Of a DNA stretch of 64,000 bases, positions 17,668 through 26,209 are shown one piece after another. Every line of letters begins with the position of its first letter. The stretch's first letter is position 1. This stretch comes from Phycisphaerae bacterium (GTDB lineage: Bacteria; Planctomycetota; Phycisphaerae; SM23-33): contig WRDM01000003.1 of NCBI GenBank assembly GCA_009783465.1, positions 35,919 to 99,918 on the forward strand, written 5' to 3'. A model generated the notes under the pieces. It worked only from the letters and a program-made list of their open reading frames with translations. It was not told the origin of the DNA and searched no databases. Made by a program: the position numbers and the translations under genes.

Positions 17668-19107
17668 CTACCCTTTATCCCCGTCCAGTCCCAGTTCTTT
17701 GAGTTTATTCCGCAGTGTGTTTCGGTGCAACCCCAGCAAATCAGCGGCCTGGGATTGGTTGCCGCCAGTTTTGTTCAGAGCGTGAAGTATCAGCGCCCGT
17801 TCGAGCGGGGTGACAGCGGCGGCGTAGAGGCCGCCCTCGCCCGGCGGGGTTGGCAGGGCGCGGATGTAGGCTTGGAGTTGCTCATTCGCCTCGCCGGCAG
17901 CGGACTCGCCATCGGCTCGCATTGTCGCGCCGTCATGTACAATCTGCGGCAGGTGGTCGGGCAGGATCGTGCCGCCGCCGGCAATGATGGCCGCGTGCTG
18001 GATGGCGTTTTGGAGTTCGCGGACGTTGCCGGGCCAGTCGTAGGCGGTCAGCCGTTTGCGGGTTGACGTGTGGAGCGACGACAGCTCGCGTGGCGGCGAG
18101 AGCTGCCGTAAAAAATGGTCCGCCAGCGGCAGGATATCCTCAGGCCGATCACGCAGTGGCGGCAACGCGATCTGCACGACGGCCAGCCGATAGAACAAAT
18201 CGCTGCGGAACCGCCCGCGGCGGCATTCCTCGGGCAAATCGCGATTGGTCGCCGCCAGCACCCGCACGTTCAATGGAATCGACGTCACCGACCCCAGCCG
18301 CTCGATCGAACGGTTGTCCAGAAACCGCAGCAATTTCACCTGGGCTGCCGGGGGCAACTCGCCCACCTCGTCCAGAAACAGCGTGCCGCCGCCGGCGGCT
18401 TCGAATCGCCCGATCTTGTCCGCGTCAGCCCCCGTGAACGCGCCGCGAACGTAGCCGAACAACTCGCTCTCGACGAGATTCTCCGGCAACGCCCCGCAAT
18501 TGACCGGCACGAAAGGCCCGTCGGCCCGGCGGCTGTGCTCGTGAATCGCCCACGCCACCCGCTCCTTGCCCGTGCCGGTCTGCCCGAGAATCAATACGTT
18601 AGCGTCGGTGGCCGCCACCTTGCCGATCCGCAGAAACACCTCCCGCATCGCCGGCGAACTGCCGACAAACTGCGCGGGTTCAGAATGTGCGGTGTCTGCG
18701 CCAGCCGCCTCGCCACGTGAACCCGGCGACCGCTCCGCACGAGACGCCAGCGCCTGATCCACCAACGCCGCCGCCCGGTCCAGATCCAGCGGCTTGACCA
18801 GAAAATCAAACGCCTGCCCGCGAACCGCCCGCGTCACCACATCCAGCGAACCGTACGCGGAAATCACAATCACCGCCGACGCGGGATGCACCGCCCGCAT
18901 CCGCTCCAACGCGGCCAGCCCGTCGCCGTCGCCAAGCCGGACGTCGAGAAACACCACGTCAGGCCGCCACGCCTCAAACGCCGCCAACCCGCCCCGAAAC
19001 GTCCGCTCCGCCCGCACCGCAAACCCGCGGGCAGAAAAATACCGCTCAAACGCAAAACAAATCGCGTCCTCGTCATCGACAATCAAAATGGAAGGCATCG
19101 TGGCCAT
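17668..19107 (-). CDS. Sigma-54-dependent response regulator (NtrC family)
   Basis: 479 residues in three domains. The receiver domain (about 5-120) has acidic DDED at 11-14, phosphoacceptor D55 in FLDVR and K105 in VKPLD. The AAA+ domain has Walker A GQTGTGKE (175-182), GAFTGA (222-227), which contacts sigma-54, and Walker B GGTLFLDEVGE. A C-terminal Fis-type HTH follows (NQSQAADLLGLHRNTLRNKL). It should activate sigma-54 promoters when phosphorylated, but no partner kinase is in the window. It lies directly upstream of groEL2, which has a sigma-54-like promoter, and several flagellar-cluster promoters match the same consensus, so it could control either. Confidence 0.95.
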   Translation of the reverse strand: MATMPSILIVDDEDAICFAFERYFSARGFAVRAERTFRGGLAAFEAWRPDVVFLDVRLGDGDGLAALERMRAVHPASAVIVISAYGSLDVVTRAVRGQAFDFLVKPLDLDRAAALVDQALASRAERSPGSRGEAAGADTAHSEPAQFVGSSPAMREVFLRIGKVAATDANVLILGQTGTGKERVAWAIHEHSRRADGPFVPVNCGALPENLVESELFGYVRGAFTGADADKIGRFEAAGGGTLFLDEVGELPPAAQVKLLRFLDNRSIERLGSVTSIPLNVRVLAATNRDLPEECRRGRFRSDLFYRLAVVQIALPPLRDRPEDILPLADHFLRQLSPPRELSSLHTSTRKRLTAYDWPGNVRELQNAIQHAAIIAGGGTILPDHLPQIVHDGATMRADGESAAGEANEQLQAYIRALPTPPGEGGLYAAAVTPLERALILHALNKTGGNQSQAADLLGLHRNTLRNKLKELGLDGDKG

Positions 19108-19130
19108 GCGAGGATTGTACCGTTTTTCAT

Positions 19131-19186
19131 GTTGACTAGTTAACTAGTTAACTAGTTAACTAGTCAACCGGCTAACCAGTAATCCT
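19131..19186. repeat. Family J GTTAACTAGTTAAC cluster
   Basis: GTTGACTAGTTAACTAGTTA-type repeats in the divergent gap between the response regulator (minus) and the HAD gene (plus). Any promoters of both genes must overlap or flank this palindrome. Confidence 0.8.
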
Positions 19187-19206
19187 AACGAATAACGGAG
19201 CGACGA

Positions 19207-20205
19207 ATGCAACGAATACCCGGCTTTGGCGAGTTTCCCGCGGAATACGCGTCGGATTTGATTGACCTGTCCGTCGGCGGCGATGGGCTGTTTCGCGTCG
19301 GCGTAGACGGCGTGCGGCGGATTGTTACGCCGTTGGATCGTAAGGAGGAGTTTGTCTGTTACGACGACAAAACGCTGTGTTACATCAAGAGCGCGATGGG
19401 CTACCCGGCCATGTATCCGCTGGAGGAGGCCCGGTTTGAAGGCCCTGCCGAGGCGGTGTTGATGGACCTCGACGGCACGAGCGTGCACAGCGAACATTTC
19501 TGGATGTGGATCATCGAGCGGACGACGGCGAAGCTGCTGGGCAATCCGAAATTTGAACTCGAAGGCGTCGACGAGCCGCACGTCAGCGGACACAGCGTGA
19601 GCGAACATTTGCAGTACTGCATCGACAAATACTGCCCGGATAAAAAAGTCGAGGACGCGCGGCGGATTTACTTCGAGGTCACGCATCACGAGATGGCGGA
19701 GATCACAGCCGGCCGGGGCAGGCCCAACGCGTTCACGCCCTCGCCGGGGCTGAAGGAGTTTTTGCTGGAGCTAAAGGGCCGGGGGATTAAGATCGGATTG
19801 GTGACGAGCGGGCTGTTCGAGAAGGCCTGGCCTGAGATTCTGTCCGCCTTCCGCACGCTGGAGATGGGCGATCCGCTGGAGTTTTACGACGCGATCATTT
19901 CGGCCGGCCATGCTATTCGCAAAGGGCAGGCGGGCACGTTGGGCGAGTTAACGCCCAAGCCGCACCCGTGGCTATACGCCGAAACCGCCCGCGTGGGGCT
20001 GGGACTCGGCAAGGATCGCCGCGCCCGCGTGATCGGTATGGAGGATAGTTCGGCGGGCGTGGTGTCGATCCGGCTGGCGGGTTTCGCGGCGATCGGCGTC
20101 GCGGGCGGCAACATCGTCAAGGGCGGCGTGAGGCCGTTGCTGAATTACGACGTCACCGACTTAGCGGAGGCGCTGCCGGTGATTACAGGCGAGGCATTCA
20201 CGTGA
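19207..20205 (+). CDS. HAD superfamily hydrolase with altered C terminus
   Basis: 332 residues with a typical HAD core: AVLMDLDGTSVHSEHF near residue 84, a helical cap, LVTSGL near 199, K-P-H-P-W-L-Y, and GMEDSSAGVVSIRLAG near 278. This is like the beta-phosphoglucomutase/phosphonatase group of phosphatases and mutases. The N-terminal 80 residues lie outside the HAD fold and are unassigned. CGGAG precedes the ATG by 6 nt. The last residues and the stop codon come from an inserted family E element; a 29-bp duplicate at 20328-20356 shows the probable original end, Gly-Gly-stop instead of Gly-Glu-Ala-Phe-Thr-stop. Confidence 0.85.
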   Translation: MQRIPGFGEFPAEYASDLIDLSVGGDGLFRVGVDGVRRIVTPLDRKEEFVCYDDKTLCYIKSAMGYPAMYPLEEARFEGPAEAVLMDLDGTSVHSEHFWMWIIERTTAKLLGNPKFELEGVDEPHVSGHSVSEHLQYCIDKYCPDKKVEDARRIYFEVTHHEMAEITAGRGRPNAFTPSPGLKEFLLELKGRGIKIGLVTSGLFEKAWPEILSAFRTLEMGDPLEFYDAIISAGHAIRKGQAGTLGELTPKPHPWLYAETARVGLGLGKDRRARVIGMEDSSAGVVSIRLAGFAAIGVAGGNIVKGGVRPLLNYDVTDLAEALPVITGEAFT

Positions 20206-20356
20206 CGCGGGCGTCTCGCCCTCGCTGGCCATTCCGTGCGACAGGCGCATGAAGAAAATCAAGGCTTTCGCCTAGCCTGACGCAGGCGGGACGCCCGCGA
20301 GACACGCGGGCAAGATGCCCGCGTCACAGCGGAGGCGCTGCCGGTGATTACAGGCG
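20163..20356. mobile_element. Family E element with 29-bp target duplication
   Basis: A 29-bp sequence, starting AGCGGAGGCGCTGCCGGTGA, occurs at 20163-20191 and again at 20328-20356. Between the copies lies a 136-bp element beginning near TTCACGTGACGCGGGCG and ending GATGCCCGCGTCAC. Terminal inverted repeats GTGACGCGGGC and GCCCGCGTCAC are seen. The left copy is coding (end of the HAD gene), the right one is now intergenic. This fits insertion with target duplication; no transposase is encoded inside. Confidence 0.75.
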
Positions 20357-20380
20357 GATAGGTTGTGAACGGCCTGTCGA

Positions 20381-20956
20381 TCAGCGCAGCGTTCCACGTC
20401 CCCCGCCGCTGCCTCTGCCTCCGCCGGGTCCCGAGGAGGACGTCGTGGACGAACCACCGGAGGACGGCGGCGCCGGCGCCGGCGCGGAATCCATCGACGG
20501 CGGAGGCGGCGCGGCTTGTTGGCTGTTGCTGCTGTAGCTGTAGCTGACTTCTTCCTCGAAGCTGATCACGTCGTCGAAGGTGACATCCTCGACGGGCGTG
20601 TCTTTTCTCGCGAAGAGATAGGTCGGGAATTTATCGAGGTAGGGCCCGCATCGGAATTTTCGGGAGTCCCCGCCGTCGGGCATGAGTTCGCCGTATCGGT
20701 TCGTGCGTTTGGTGAGCTGCGCGATCATCTGGTCGAGGTCTTCGCCCACCTCGTCAAACTCCCACGGATACGTGTCGCCGTGCTGAATGCGGTACAACTC
20801 CAATTGGTTACTGAGCGTCATCCGGTCGCTCTGACGGGTTGCTTCCCTGGCCATCTCGGACGCGGAACTGAACTTCGCGACCGCGATGCCGGCCAGGATA
20901 CCCAGGACGACCACGACTATCAGTATCTCCAAAAGTGTCACACCCGTGTTCTTCAT
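20381..20956 (-). CDS. Type IV pilin-like/GspG-type pseudopilin
   Basis: 191 residues with a class III prepilin N terminus: short leader MKNTG, cleavage before V-T-L-L-E, and a 20-residue hydrophobic helix (ILIVVVVLGILAGIAVAKF). Glu at mature position 5 is present. The next part, with LYRIQHGDTYP and a C-G-P-Y motif, resembles T2SS major pseudopilins. The tail is Pro/Ser/Gly rich (PPPPSMDSAPAPAPP), probably disordered. It assembles into a pseudopilus or secretion filament in the envelope. The start is uncertain: ATG 20956 gives the tidiest leader, but GTG codons at 20974 and 21004 are in frame. Confidence 0.8.
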   Translation of the reverse strand: MKNTGVTLLEILIVVVVLGILAGIAVAKFSSASEMAREATRQSDRMTLSNQLELYRIQHGDTYPWEFDEVGEDLDQMIAQLTKRTNRYGELMPDGGDSRKFRCGPYLDKFPTYLFARKDTPVEDVTFDDVISFEEEVSYSYSSNSQQAAPPPPSMDSAPAPAPPSSGGSSTTSSSGPGGGRGSGGGRGTLR

Positions 20957-21315
20957 ACCTTTCGTCGCTTTCACCCCAATCGCTATTCCCCGCAATACGT
21001 ACACTACGATTGATTTCGCCCCCAGGCAATTTCACGGGGCAAATATCGCGGGGCTGTCGCATTAAATTTCCGCGTTTTACCGCGAAACGGCTGTGGGCTG
21101 TAGGCTGTAGGCACGACCGCTTTTTCGACCTGTTCTTCGGCACGGCATGTCGCGCCTACAGTCTACAGCCTACAGCCCACAGCTTAAAACCGGGCAAATT
21201 ACGATGCAATGGCCCTGCGATGGCTTCGCTTGTCACTGGTCGTTTGTCGCCGTTTGCGGTACACTGTGCCGCGCGTTGCCTGTTTGATACCCATAAGGAA
21301 AACGAGGAAATCGTC
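20957..21315. other. Divergent region between pseudopilin and alpha-mannosidase
   Basis: It contains the family B palindrome at 21087-21183. A long upstream frame exists in phase with the mannosidase but lacks coding character; the mannosidase start is set at 21316. Promoters for both genes must be here; none was recognised. Confidence 0.45.
21087..21183. repeat. Family B palindromic element (copy 2)
   Basis: GGCTGTGGGCTGTAGGCTGT-type left arm and CTACAGCCTACAGCCCACAG-type right arm. Confidence 0.9.
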
Positions 21316-24300
21316 ATGTCCAACACGTCTGATGCGAAGTCCGGCGCGAAGGTTGTCAGTGTTCCGCAGTGGTTGATTCTTGGGTCGTTCGCCGCGCCCG
21401 AGGGGTACACGAATCAGTTTTTGGCCATGGGACTGGAGGGCGAGGAGGCGCTCACGGCCCGGCTGGGTTGGGCCGGCGGCGGGACGGCGGCGGTATGGCA
21501 GGGGTGGGAAGGCGAAGAGGTGGATTTTCTTCATCCGGCGCTGGGGTTCACGACGACGACCTGTTGCTACGCCTATGCGATGTGTTACATCTTCTCGCCG
21601 CGCGACACGGAGGCGACCCTGCTGGCGGGCAGCGATGACGGCATCGCCGTCTGGCTCGACGGCGTGCCGGTGCATTTCAATGACGTCCACCGAGGCCTCT
21701 CCGCCGGCGACGACCTGGTGCCCGTACACCTTCACGCCGGGTGGAACAAACTGCTGGTGAAAATTTCCCAGGGCAACGGCAGTTGGGGATTCATCGTCCA
21801 GTTCCGAGTCCCCGCCGACGTCGCGGAGGGGTTGTCGTTTTCGCAGCATCCGCCCGATCTGGGCGGCGACGGGCAGGACGTCGTGCATCTTCGCGACCGC
21901 CGCAACGGGCTTGCGCTTCAGCCCACGGCGGACGGCATGGCGTTTTCGTTGTCGTTACAGTTGTTGAGCGAGTCGGGCAAACGCGGCGACGGCGCGGTGC
22001 TTGAGTTGCTGGGGCTGAATGACGCCGTGCTGGCGACCAAAACCGTGGCGAATTTTCCCGCGTTCGGCACAGCCCAGGTCACGCTGGAGTGCGACGCTCA
22101 GGGCGTGCTCAACACGCTGGCGGCCGGCCAACCTGTGCGCGTGACGTACCGCGGCGACAACGGCCAAAGCGAATGGCGAAGCGAGTCGCGTCACCTGCTG
22201 CCGATTCTGCTGGAGGTCATCTCCGGCTTCCGCATTGAGTCGCTGCGGGGCCCGCTGCCGGTACCGCCGATTTTCCGCGGTCAGCCGGGCCTGCTCGAAG
22301 TCCTCAGCGAACGCGAGATTCGTATCCATCCGCTCAGCCGCCCCGCCACGCCACTGCGAGTCGCCCAGGAATTCACCGCGGCCCAGACCAAAACAGGCCG
22401 CGTCAAGCCGACGATCAAACTGCCCGCCGAACTGTACGATCCGGTCGCCCGGCTATGGTTCGGCCCGGCGCGGTTCCGCCGGCTGGTCCAACGGCTCGAT
22501 ATGTACGCCAGCCGATTCACGACCGATCTGGGCGCCGCGGAGGCGTCGATGTACAACGCCCTGGCCGCGTTGGCGGCAGGGAAATTCGCCCCGCTTGCGG
22601 CGGCGATGGAACAAATCTTCGCCGACCTCTCCAAGGCGGCCGGCAACAACAAACACGAATCCATCACCCTCGTCGGGCACGCCCACATCGACATGAACTG
22701 GCTGTGGGACACCGCCGAGACCGTCAAGGCCACGCACGACACGTTCCGCCAAGCCATGGCCTTCATGGACGAATTCCCGCAGTTTTGCTTCAGCCAGAGT
22801 CAATCCTCCACGTACGAGTTCATCGAGCGGACCGACCCGGTCCTGTTCAAACGCGTACAACAACGCGTTAAAGAAGGCCGCTGGGAACCGCTGGGCGGCA
22901 TGGTGGACGAGGGCGACACGAACCTCTCGGGCGGCGAAGCGATCGCCCGCTCGCTCCTGCTGGGGCAGCGATATTTCCTGTCGAAACTCGGCCGGGCGGC
23001 GACGGTCGGCTGGCTGCCCGACAACTTCGGCCACGTTGCGCAGTTGCCGCAGTTGCTGAATCTCTCGGGTATGAAATCCTATTACGGCCATCGGTGCATG
23101 CCCAAGCAAGGCCCGTTTGTATGGGAAGGCGTCGACGGCAGCCGCGTGCTGTGTTTCATCACCGAGACGTACAACGGCACCGTCATGCCCGCGACGATGC
23201 TGATGCCGAAAAAACTCAATCCGCAAAGCGGCAAGGCGATGCTGGTCTACGGCGTGGGCGACCACGGCGGCGGGCCTACGCGGGCGGACATTGTGAACGC
23301 CATCGACTTCAATGAACTGCCCGGCACGCCGACACTGAAGTTCGGCACCGCCGAAGCGTTCCACGAAGAACTGCGGGCCGACGAGAAAACATTCGACGTC
23401 TTCAAAGGCGAGCGGCAGTACATCTTCGAAGGCTGCTACACGTCGATCGCCCGCGTCAAGGAAGGCAGCCGGCGCGGCGAAAACGCTCTCTACGCCGCCG
23501 AACTGCTCTGCGCCTTAGCCGCCCTGCGAGGCCACAAATACCCCGCCGCCGCGCTCGAGGACGCATGGCACGCGATCTGCTTCAACCAGTTCCACGACAT
23601 CCTGTGCGGCTCGGCCGTGCACGAGAGCAACCGCGAATCCGTCGCCCTCTACGACCGCGCGCTCGAACAGGCCGGCGAAGCGTTGTACTCCGCCATGCGA
23701 CACCTCGCCGCCGCCGTGCCGACCGACGACCATCGCGGCCAGCCCGTCGTCGTCTTCAACCCGCATCCCTGCAAGCGAAGCGACATCGTCGAAGCCGAAG
23801 TCTTCACCTACAACACCATGCCCACGCTGACCGCCGAGACATGGGGCCAGGGCGGGCCCGTCGAAGCCAACATGGGAAAAATCCGCACGAAATGCATCGA
23901 GGGCGCCCAGGGGCCGTACCTCACGATGCACATGACCGACGCCGCCGGCAAGGCCGTCGATGCCCAGGTCGTCGCGAGCAAGATCTTCCCCGGCGGGCAG
24001 CGGCTCAAGGTCCGCTTCCTCGCCGACATGCCCGCCGGCGGCGCGAAAACGTTCTACGTCAATTCGCTCGCCATGCCGCCCAAACCCGCCAAAACCATCC
24101 GCATCGACGGCACGACGATCGACACCGACAGCCTCACCGTCCGTCTAGACCCCGCCACCGGGCACGTCACGAGCATTTTCGATAAAACCATCGGCCGCGA
24201 GCTGATCGAAAAAGGCCAGCCCGCCAACGTGCTGAAATACTACATGGAAAAACCCCACGGCATGACGGCCTGGGACATCGGCCCGATCGACTTCGTGCAG

Positions 24301-25152
24301 ACCCTCGACGGAGTGGACAACATCCGCGTGACCGAAAACGGCCCCGTGCGGGCGACCGTGGAAATCTGGCGGACGCACAGCCGCTCGCGGTTCGTCCAGC
24401 GCGTGCACGTCTATCGCGACCTGCCCCGCGTCGAGTTCGGCCTGGATGCATACTGGTTCGAACAGGGCAGTCCGAAAACCGGCGTGCCAATGCTCCGCGT
24501 GAGCTTCCCGCTCAACGTGACCGACGGCCGATTCCTCTGCGACACGCCGTTCGCGGCCGTCGAACGCCCGACCACAGGCCGCGAAGTGCCCGCGCAAAAG
24601 TGGGTGGACCTCGCCGATGCCACCGGCGGCGCCGCCCTGCTGAGCGACACAAAGTTCGGCTTCCGCTGCGACAGGAACAACGTCGAGATGACGCTGCTCC
24701 GCGCCAGCTATGATCCCGATCCGTTCCCCGATCAGGGCCCCCATTTCATCCGCTACGCCCTGCAAGGCCACGCGGGCGACGTGCCAACCGCCGACCTCGT
24801 ACAGGCAGGCCTGTGCTTCAACGTGCCCATGCCGGCCATCGAAACCCCAGCCGGACAAAAAGGCACGCTCGACAGCGGTACGAGTCTGCTGGCCCTGGCC
24901 TCGCCAAGCGTCAAACTCGCCGCCGTCAAAAAGGCCCAGGACGACGCCAGCCTCATCGTCCGCCTCTGGGAATCCGCCGGCAAAAACGCAACCGCCACGC
25001 TGACGCTGCCGAAACCGGCCAGGAAAGTCCAACGCGTCGACCTGCTGGAGTTCCCGATCAAAAATGCCCCCGCCGCCACACTGACGGGAAACACGGTGAA
25101 GGTCAAGGTGAAACCCCATGAAATCGTGACGCTGAAAATCACGATGAAGTAA
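21316..25152 (+). CDS. GH38 alpha-mannosidase with PA14-like N-terminal module
   Basis: About 1278 residues. Start ATG 21316 with GAGGAA upstream. The N-terminal region (about 1-190) has a PA14/carbohydrate-binding look: SDDGIAVWLDGVPVHF, then HAGWNKLLVKI. The GH38 catalytic domain starts near residue 440 with LVGHAHIDMNWLWD (His and Asp zinc ligands, about 454-462) and holds the nucleophile region VGWLPDNFGHVAQLPQLL near 565-580. A central and C-terminal beta-rich portion with FDKTIGRELI is typical of GH38. It cleaves alpha-mannosides from glycans. No Sec signal peptide is evident, suggesting cytoplasmic use or another export route. Confidence 0.9.
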   Translation: MSNTSDAKSGAKVVSVPQWLILGSFAAPEGYTNQFLAMGLEGEEALTARLGWAGGGTAAVWQGWEGEEVDFLHPALGFTTTTCCYAYAMCYIFSPRDTEATLLAGSDDGIAVWLDGVPVHFNDVHRGLSAGDDLVPVHLHAGWNKLLVKISQGNGSWGFIVQFRVPADVAEGLSFSQHPPDLGGDGQDVVHLRDRRNGLALQPTADGMAFSLSLQLLSESGKRGDGAVLELLGLNDAVLATKTVANFPAFGTAQVTLECDAQGVLNTLAAGQPVRVTYRGDNGQSEWRSESRHLLPILLEVISGFRIESLRGPLPVPPIFRGQPGLLEVLSEREIRIHPLSRPATPLRVAQEFTAAQTKTGRVKPTIKLPAELYDPVARLWFGPARFRRLVQRLDMYASRFTTDLGAAEASMYNALAALAAGKFAPLAAAMEQIFADLSKAAGNNKHESITLVGHAHIDMNWLWDTAETVKATHDTFRQAMAFMDEFPQFCFSQSQSSTYEFIERTDPVLFKRVQQRVKEGRWEPLGGMVDEGDTNLSGGEAIARSLLLGQRYFLSKLGRAATVGWLPDNFGHVAQLPQLLNLSGMKSYYGHRCMPKQGPFVWEGVDGSRVLCFITETYNGTVMPATMLMPKKLNPQSGKAMLVYGVGDHGGGPTRADIVNAIDFNELPGTPTLKFGTAEAFHEELRADEKTFDVFKGERQYIFEGCYTSIARVKEGSRRGENALYAAELLCALAALRGHKYPAAALEDAWHAICFNQFHDILCGSAVHESNRESVALYDRALEQAGEALYSAMRHLAAAVPTDDHRGQPVVVFNPHPCKRSDIVEAEVFTYNTMPTLTAETWGQGGPVEANMGKIRTKCIEGAQGPYLTMHMTDAAGKAVDAQVVASKIFPGGQRLKVRFLADMPAGGAKTFYVNSLAMPPKPAKTIRIDGTTIDTDSLTVRLDPATGHVTSIFDKTIGRELIEKGQPANVLKYYMEKPHGMTAWDIGPIDFVQTLDGVDNIRVTENGPVRATVEIWRTHSRSRFVQRVHVYRDLPRVEFGLDAYWFEQGSPKTGVPMLRVSFPLNVTDGRFLCDTPFAAVERPTTGREVPAQKWVDLADATGGAALLSDTKFGFRCDRNNVEMTLLRASYDPDPFPDQGPHFIRYALQGHAGDVPTADLVQAGLCFNVPMPAIETPAGQKGTLDSGTSLLALASPSVKLAAVKKAQDDASLIVRLWESAGKNATATLTLPKPARKVQRVDLLEFPIKNAPAATLTGNTVKVKVKPHEIVTLKITMK

Positions 25153-25181
25153 AACGCGAAGCCGGATAATCGCCAGGACAA

Positions 25182-25217
25182 GACGCACCCCCTACAATGT
25201 CTCACGGGGGGTGCGTC
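25182..25217 (+). promoter_or_regulatory. Hairpin overlapping the PRC gene ribosome binding site
   Basis: GACGCACCCCC (25182-25192) pairs with GGGGGTGCGTC (25207-25217) around a short loop. The GGGGGG that would serve as ribosome binding site for ATG 25218 lies inside the right arm. The hairpin could block translation or act as terminator for the mannosidase gene; there is no U-run. Confidence 0.55.
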
Positions 25218-25961
25218 ATGTTATACAGTGCGGCCAGGACGATGGGGTATCACATCAGCGCGTTTGACGGCGAGATCGGCAAGGTTCGCGACGTGCTGTT
25301 TGACGATCAGGAGTGGGTGATACGCTACCTGGTCGTCGATCTTGGCCAGTGGCTGCCGCGGCGCGAGGTACTGCTGTCGGTGGCGGCGATCGGGCGGTGG
25401 GAGTGGGCTCAGGGCGCCATCGGCGTGAGCTTGACGAAGGAGCAGATCGAGAACGGCCCGGACGTCAGCGCCGACCTGCCCGTCTTCCGGCAGCACGAGG
25501 AGCAATTGGCCCGCTATTACGGTTGGCCGATGTACTGGGCGTCCTCGATCTACGGCAACCTCGAACCCGTCAGCGTGGTGCCGCCGCTACCGGCCGACGC
25601 GAAAGACGACGTCCCGCCGCCCCACTACGACCCGCACCTGCGAAGCGTCAACGAGGTCCGCGGCTATCACATCCAGACGGCCGACCTCCGCTTCGGCCAA
25701 CTCGCCGACCTGCTCTACGACGCGACGTTCGCCATCCGCCTGCTGGAACTCCACACGCACCGCCTGATACCGGGAGGCCAAAAAGTCGTCGCTTCGCCGG
25801 CATGGGTGCACCACATCGAGTGGAACACCCGGCGAATCGCCCTGATCTTGACGTCGGAACAACTCGTCACCCTCCCGCCCGTCGAACCAGGCCTCCCCGC
25901 CAACGAATACGACCGCCGACTGATGCAATGGCGCGAGGAACACCACGTATCGGCGGCGTGA
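25218..25961 (+). CDS. PRC-barrel domain protein
   Basis: 247 residues with two PRC-barrel-like halves: YHISAFDGEIGKVRDVLFDD with the downstream IRYLVVDLGQWLPRREVLLS near the N terminus, and YHIQTADLRFGQLADLLYD near residue 150. PRC barrels are small beta-barrels found in RimM, photosynthetic reaction centre H subunits and many stress-linked proteins. Its function is not predictable. An ATG at 25197 is in frame, but the one at 25218 has the better ribosome binding site. Confidence 0.75.
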   Translation: MLYSAARTMGYHISAFDGEIGKVRDVLFDDQEWVIRYLVVDLGQWLPRREVLLSVAAIGRWEWAQGAIGVSLTKEQIENGPDVSADLPVFRQHEEQLARYYGWPMYWASSIYGNLEPVSVVPPLPADAKDDVPPPHYDPHLRSVNEVRGYHIQTADLRFGQLADLLYDATFAIRLLELHTHRLIPGGQKVVASPAWVHHIEWNTRRIALILTSEQLVTLPPVEPGLPANEYDRRLMQWREEHHVSAA

Positions 25962-25983
25962 CAAGAGGTTTCACGTACACGAA

Positions 25984-26172
25984 CGATTCATCCGAGGGGG
26001 GCAAGCCAGTAGCCAATAGCCATCAGGTATGGCGGGACCTGCGGTAAATCATACGAGCTTGACGTTGGCTACACCTCTGCCCATTCCCGCTTTCATTGCC
26101 TTTTCGCCCTTATTTTTCCATACCTATTGGCTACTGGCTATTGGCTACTGGCTTGCCCCCCTCGGATGAATC
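25984..26172. repeat. Family F palindromic element with extended arms
   Basis: The arms CGATTCATCCGAGGGGGGCA and its complement near 26150-26172 enclose the usual F termini (GCCAGTAGCCAATAGCC and GGCTATTGGCTACTGGC). The inner sequence shares CCGCTTTCATTGCCTTTT with copies in the flagellar cluster. It lies between convergent PRC and UroD-like genes. Confidence 0.9.
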
Positions 26173-26209
26173 GCTCGTTCACGCCACGAGGACGGAAAAC
26201 CTGCGTTGC

